Of a stretch of DNA of 64,000 nt, positions 60,296 to 64,000 are shown one piece after another (the first letter of the stretch is position 1; each line of letters starts with the position of its first letter). Made by a program: the position numbers and the translations under genes. The notes under the pieces are model-generated. The model made no database searches. It saw only the letters and a list, made by a program, of their open reading frames with translations, and was not told the origin of the DNA. Source of the stretch: Labilithrix sp. (GTDB lineage Bacteria; Myxococcota_A; Polyangia; Polyangiales; Polyangiaceae); the NCBI GenBank assembly GCA_019637225.1, contig JAHBWC010000004.1, positions 115,363-179,362 of the forward strand, in the 5' to 3' direction.

Positions 60296-61015
60296 TCAGT
60301 TCCTGCAGGCGTCGCTCTGCACCTTGAGCGCCGCGCAGCGCGTCGGGTCGGTCGTCGCCTGACGGAGCCAGTAGAGGCGGCAGTTCAGCGTGTCGCCGTC
60401 CTCCGGCCCGTCAGGACCCTCGCCGCCGCCGTCCGCGTTGGAGTCGCGGTAGGAGAAGCCGGCGCACGCGGTCGCGCACTCGGGCTGGCTGGCGTAGGCC
60501 GTGACGCCGCCGTCCGGCGTGCACGCCGAGAGGGCGACGCTGCAGAACGCGGTGCAGCGATCGCCGCAGGTGTTGCCGCCGAACGGGCCCGCCGCGAGGC
60601 AATAGGCCTTCGGGCTGGTCCGGGCGGGCGCGTCCGCCCAGTACTGGCGGCAGGCGACGGAAGGCGCCGCCTTTTCGTCCGTGCCTCGCATGGGCTCGAC
60701 GAGCGGCAGGTGGGCGCAGAAGGCGAGGCACTCGTCGGTCGACGCGTACTGCGCCTCGGCGCCCGCGCAGTTCTCCATGACGAGGTCGCAGTACTTCTCG
60801 CAGTCCGGCGGCGGACCGAGCCCGGCGTCGACCGGCAGGCCGCCCTCCGTCGGGTCCACAGGCGCGGCGTCGCGCCGAACGGCGCCCCCGTCGCCGCTCG
60901 AGGCGGTCTCGAGGTCGGCCTCGCCACACCCGCCCATGACGGCGGCAAAGGAGAGGAGCAGGCCGAGGCCGGCGCCGACGAAGCTCGCGAAGGCAGAAGG
61001 CAAGAGACGGGACAT
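60296..61015 (-). CDS. Cysteine-rich lipoprotein with two repeated Cys modules
   Basis: A 239-residue protein with a lipobox at VMGGC, then an Asp/Pro-rich linker. Two related modules follow: C-x3-C-x6-C-x12-C-x3-C (from CEKYCDLVMENC) and C-x3-C-x6-C-x14-C-x3-C (from CTAFCSVALSAC), each with a Tyr-Ala-Ser (QYASTDEC, AYASQPEC) before the last pair. More cysteines lie in between (VACRQYW, AYCLAAG, TCGDRC). The pattern suggests paired disulfide-knotted helical hairpins. Similar modules occur in other polyangial lipoproteins; the function is unknown. Start ATG 61015. Confidence 0.8.
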   Translation of the reverse strand: MSRLLPSAFASFVGAGLGLLLSFAAVMGGCGEADLETASSGDGGAVRRDAAPVDPTEGGLPVDAGLGPPPDCEKYCDLVMENCAGAEAQYASTDECLAFCAHLPLVEPMRGTDEKAAPSVACRQYWADAPARTSPKAYCLAAGPFGGNTCGDRCTAFCSVALSACTPDGGVTAYASQPECATACAGFSYRDSNADGGGEGPDGPEDGDTLNCRLYWLRQATTDPTRCAALKVQSDACRN

Positions 61016-61227
61016 CAAGCGCACCCGAACGACGAGCAAGCAGTCGAAGGGATGCTCCGCGAAGCGTAGCGGTTGTGGCGGTTCGAGGCCAAGAGGCCCA
61101 ATTTGACGCTCCGCGCCGACGCACGCGCGCGCCCGAGAAACCACGCCTCAAACACGCGGAGAACACGCGGAGGACGAGGAACCTGCATGCCGATGGAGTA
61201 TTCCTCTTGCCGGATGCGGACCGAGGC

Positions 61228-62571
61228 GTGATACAACGCAAATCCGTGGATGCTACCGTCGTAGCGAAGGGTCGGCTCGAGGTCCGAGGCGGTTCACTGA
61301 AGGTGAACCGCGGGCAGGCGAACAAGCCTTCCCTGGACATCGGACCTGAGACGCAGGTGGTCGGCCGGAACGAGGCCTGCGACCTCGTGCTCGACGACCG
61401 CAAGGTCAGCGCGGTTCACGCTGAGCTTGTCGCGACGGAGCGGGGGGTGCGCGTACGCGACCTCGGCTCGCGTAACGGCACGTTCATCGGCGACACCCGC
61501 GTCGGCGAGGTCTACCTGACCAAGCACACTGTGCTCACGGTCGGCGACTCGTCGCTCGAGTTCAACCCGACCCAGCCCGAGCAGGTCGACATCCCGGAGG
61601 TCGCGCAGTTCGGTCCTCTCGTCGGTGTCAGCCAGAGCATGCGCGGCGTCTTCGAGCGTTGCCGGAAGGCCGCGCCGACGGACCTGACCGTGCTCATCCT
61701 CGGCGAGACGGGCTGCGGCAAGGAGCTCGTCGCCGCGGCGATCCACGGCGCGAGCTCCCGCTCGACCAAGCCGTTCGTCGTCGTCGACTGCGGCGCGATC
61801 CCGCCGAGCCTCGCGGAGTCCGCGCTGTTCGGTCACGAGCGCGGCTCGTTCACCGGCGCCGTCGACAAGCGCATCTCGCCCTTCGTCGAGGCGGACGGCG
61901 GCACGATCTTCCTCGACGAGCTCGGTGAGCTCCCGCTCGACGTCCAGCCGAAGCTCCTGCGCGCGCTCGCCGAGCAGCGCATCAAGCCGGTCGGCTCGAA
62001 CAACTACCGCCCCGTCAACGTCCGCGTCATCGCGGCGACGCGCCGCGATCTCGTGCGCGAGGTCAACGCCGGCACGTTCCGGAGCGACTTGTACTTCCGC
62101 GTCGCGCAGCTCCGCATCGAGCTGCCGTCGCTGCGCGAGCGCCTCGAGGACATCCCGGCGCTCGTCCGCAAGATGATCACCGACCTCGGCGATCCGAGCG
62201 CGTACAACCGCATCACGAACGACTCGCTCGAGCGCCTGATGCGCCACGACTGGCCGGGCAACGTCCGCGAGCTCCGCAACGTCATCGCCGTCGCCCTCGC
62301 GTTCGGCAAGGACGGACCGATCGACCTCGCCCAGCACCTCGCGCCGCTCGTCGCCGCGAGCGAGTCGACGCCGACGCGCGGCCGCACCTTCCAGGACGCG
62401 AAGCGCGAGGTGCTCGCGCGCTTCGAGCGCGAGTACTTCACGGCGCTCTACGCCGAGTGCTCCGGCAACGTCAGCGAGATCGGCCGGCGCGCCGCGATGG
62501 AGCGCGCGCACGTGCGCGGCTACCTCCGCCGCCACGGCATCGGCGATCCGAAGAAGTCGAGCGAGCCCTGA
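61228..62571 (+). CDS. FHA-domain sigma-54-dependent transcriptional activator
   Basis: A protein of about 447 residues. The N-terminal FHA domain (VVGRNEACDLVLDDRKVSAVH, core VGRNEACDLVLDD and SRNGTFI) binds phosphothreonine. It is followed by the AAA+ domain with Walker A GETGCGKE, ESALFGHERGSFTGA and Walker B GGTIFLDELGELP, and a Fis-type HTH (CSGNVSEIGRRAAMERAHVR). The sigma-54 loop is GSFTGA in place of GAFTGA. FHA plus sigma-54 activator is characteristic of myxobacteria, where a Ser/Thr kinase is the usual input; the kinase gene at 59171 is a nearby candidate. Start is uncertain: GTG 61228, TTG 61207 and GTG 61246 are in frame. Confidence 0.92.
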   Translation: MIQRKSVDATVVAKGRLEVRGGSLKVNRGQANKPSLDIGPETQVVGRNEACDLVLDDRKVSAVHAELVATERGVRVRDLGSRNGTFIGDTRVGEVYLTKHTVLTVGDSSLEFNPTQPEQVDIPEVAQFGPLVGVSQSMRGVFERCRKAAPTDLTVLILGETGCGKELVAAAIHGASSRSTKPFVVVDCGAIPPSLAESALFGHERGSFTGAVDKRISPFVEADGGTIFLDELGELPLDVQPKLLRALAEQRIKPVGSNNYRPVNVRVIAATRRDLVREVNAGTFRSDLYFRVAQLRIELPSLRERLEDIPALVRKMITDLGDPSAYNRITNDSLERLMRHDWPGNVRELRNVIAVALAFGKDGPIDLAQHLAPLVAASESTPTRGRTFQDAKREVLARFEREYFTALYAECSGNVSEIGRRAAMERAHVRGYLRRHGIGDPKKSSEP

Positions 62572-62650
62572 ATCGACGCGCCCAGCGGCGCTCGCGGCGC
62601 GGGCCCTGGATTTCTGGACGCTGCGGCATTAACTGAGTCACGGTAACCCC

Positions 62651-63412
62651 GTGGATCGCTTCCTCACGCGCGCCCTGTCGTTCACGTCGATCGCGATTTT
62701 CGCGCTCGTGTCGGCGCGGCTCGTCTCGCAGGATCGGCGCTACGGCCTCGTCATCGTCGGGGTCATCGTCGCGTTCGCGATCCCTGCCTTCCTCTCGCGG
62801 CGAAAGCTCCGCCGCCTCCTCATCTCGGGCGACGTTCCGAAGATCCTCGGCACGTGGGAGCGCTCGCTCGAGCGCGCGACGTACCCCGAGACGATGGCGC
62901 CGCTGATGACGGCCACGACCTACGCCGCGTACGGGTTCATCGACGCGGCACGGAGAGCGCTCTCGCGCGCCGCGCGCGGCCCCGCATGGGACGCGGCGAT
63001 CGAGCAGCGGCTCTTCGTCGAGGCGCTCCTCGACGTCTACGAAGGCGAGCGTCTGCGCGCGATGCTCAAGGCCGAGGAGCTCGAGCAGCTCCCGCTTCCT
63101 CGCACCGGCTTCTGGATGCGCCGGAAGATCTCGCTCCTCCGTCGAGGCGTCGGCGCCCTCGCGCGCGCGTTCGCCCACGAGAGCCGGGCCGACGACGAAG
63201 CGCTCCTCTCGCGCGCGGGCAAGTCTTCACCCCTGGTGCACTGGGCGATGCGCTACGCGCGCGCGATCGTGCTCGTCGACGGCGGGCGCACGCAAGAGGC
63301 GCTCGACCTCGTCGCGTCCGCGCCGGCCTGGCCCGAGGAGAGCGCGTTCCACGCGTTCCACGCCGAGCTCCTCGCGCACCTCTCGGGAGAGCCCTCGCTG
63401 ACAATCGCTTGA
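62651..63412 (+). CDS. Membrane-anchored helical protein of unknown function
   Basis: A 253-residue protein with two hydrophobic helices (about residues 10-24 and 32-48) and then a cytosolic, Arg/Ala/Leu-rich helical domain that looks TPR-like (paired helices such as FIDAARRALSRAARG and ALDLVASAPAW). No family is recognised. GTG 62651 starts it, 79 bp after the FHA activator, on the same strand. Confidence 0.75.
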   Translation: MDRFLTRALSFTSIAIFALVSARLVSQDRRYGLVIVGVIVAFAIPAFLSRRKLRRLLISGDVPKILGTWERSLERATYPETMAPLMTATTYAAYGFIDAARRALSRAARGPAWDAAIEQRLFVEALLDVYEGERLRAMLKAEELEQLPLPRTGFWMRRKISLLRRGVGALARAFAHESRADDEALLSRAGKSSPLVHWAMRYARAIVLVDGGRTQEALDLVASAPAWPEESAFHAFHAELLAHLSGEPSLTIA

Positions 63413-63444
63413 GCCCGTGCGGGGCCGTCCGGTATGGTCCCCGC

Positions 63445-64000
63445 GTGACGTTTCCGCCCGGAAAAGTCGAGGCTCGCCCGCGGGCGCGCGTCCTCTACGC
63501 GGACGACGAGGCCGACGTCCGCGAGGTCTTCGCCGCGGTCTTCGAAGACGACTTCGAGATCACGTGCGTCGCGACGGGCCAGGAGGCGCTCGACGCGCTC
63601 GCGGCGCGCGAGTTCGACGTGCTCGTGAGCGACATGCGCATGCGCCCGATGAAGGGCTCGGAGCTGCTCGCGCGCGCGTGCGAGGCGCACCCGACGACGC
63701 AGCGCATCCTCCTCACGGGCTTCAGCGATCACGACGACCTCGCCGACGCGGTGAACCGCGGGCACCTCTTCGCCTACGTGCAGAAGCCGTGGGACAACGC
63801 GCAGCTCCGTCTCGTGATCCGCCGCGCGGCGTCGCAACGTCAGCTCGAGCTCGAGAACCGACGGCTCACGCAGAACCTCGAGGCGTCGAACGCGCGCCTG
63901 CGCGACGACGTCGAGGCCGTCTCGCGATCGGCCCTGCGGCCGCGGCTGCTCGCGACCTCCGAAGCGATGCAGCGCGTGATGGCGCAGGTCACCGCCGTCG
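63445..64000 (+). CDS. Response regulator, NtrC-like (3' partial)
   Basis: The frame is open to the end of the window. A receiver domain has the acidic pair in YADDEADV, the phosphorylated Asp in VLVSDMRM, the conserved Thr in ILLTGFSD and Lys in VQKPWDN. A coiled-coil linker (RQLELENRRLTQNLEASNAR) follows, then LLATSEAMQRVMAQVTAV, which looks like the start of a sigma-54 AAA+ domain. The QKPWD wording resembles the receivers of RpfG/NtrC-like regulators. Start GTG 63445. Confidence 0.88.
   Translation, partial: MTFPPGKVEARPRARVLYADDEADVREVFAAVFEDDFEITCVATGQEALDALAAREFDVLVSDMRMRPMKGSELLARACEAHPTTQRILLTGFSDHDDLADAVNRGHLFAYVQKPWDNAQLRLVIRRAASQRQLELENRRLTQNLEASNARLRDDVEAVSRSALRPRLLATSEAMQRVMAQVTAV

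Overview
The window is very GC-rich and gene-dense, and its content suggests a large-genome myxobacterium (Polyangia-like). It has three Hanks-type Ser/Thr kinases, an FHA sigma-54 activator, PilZ and PEGA-type proteins, many lipoproteins with low-complexity Ala/Pro/Ser/Asp linkers, and TolQ/TolR-type motor clusters. This assignment rests on gene content; no rRNA gene or other phylogenetic marker apart from rpmG is present. I see no tRNA, rRNA, CRISPR array, insertion sequence or prophage.

Layout, left to right. 1-4447: the end of an ABC exporter, alanine racemase (alr), an MlaE-type permease, quinolinate synthase (nadA) and a PilZ protein. 4480-10964: an acyl-CoA synthetase, a transmembrane Ser/Thr kinase, a PEGA/TPR-like exported protein, a DUF4272-like protein and a histidine kinase. 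11255-15667: a giant metzincin lipoprotein. 15888-18939: a 38-bp tandem repeat, pyruvate kinase and diaminopimelate decarboxylase. 18992-21578: a cytochrome-like lipoprotein and a helicase-associated-type protein. 21841-26577: four genes joined by three consecutive ATGA overlaps (DNA methyltransferase, HD dNTPase-like protein, outer-membrane-like protein, glycerate 2-kinase).

28247-30123 is the most interesting locus. A DUF692/MNIO enzyme (the family that modifies cysteines in methanobactin, bufferin and 3-thiaglutamate precursors) is flanked by two small lipoprotein-like ORFs. Their bodies are unrelated, but both end in the same C-terminal motif, C-x-x-C-G-[L/M]-G. The first overlaps the enzyme gene by 4 bp. 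I read this as a candidate RiPP-like system with two lipid-anchored precursors, possibly for metal binding.

30131-36184: two TolQ/ExbB plus paired TolR/ExbD clusters, transcribed away from each other across a 1-kb non-coding spacer. The one-TolQ, two-TolR arrangement is like the Myxococcus AglRQS motor. 37154-43082: the elongasome operon mreB-mreC-mreD-mrdA-rodA. 43307-46352: a stand-alone rpmG, a two-RRM Gly-rich RNA-binding protein and a histidine kinase. 46439-48619: what looks like one GAF-domain gene broken by several frameshifts. 48700-60217: a LolC/E-like permease, a PEGA-type kinase, a lipoprotein, a Ca2+-type P-ATPase, a PspA/YbjN-like pair and a cytosolic kinase. 60296-64000: a Cys-rich lipoprotein, an FHA sigma-54 activator, a membrane protein and the start of an NtrC-like response regulator.

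Taken together, the region mixes core cell-wall and envelope biology (alr, lysA, mre/mrd/rod, mla- and lol-like transport, PspA) with signalling genes and lineage-specific lipoproteins.
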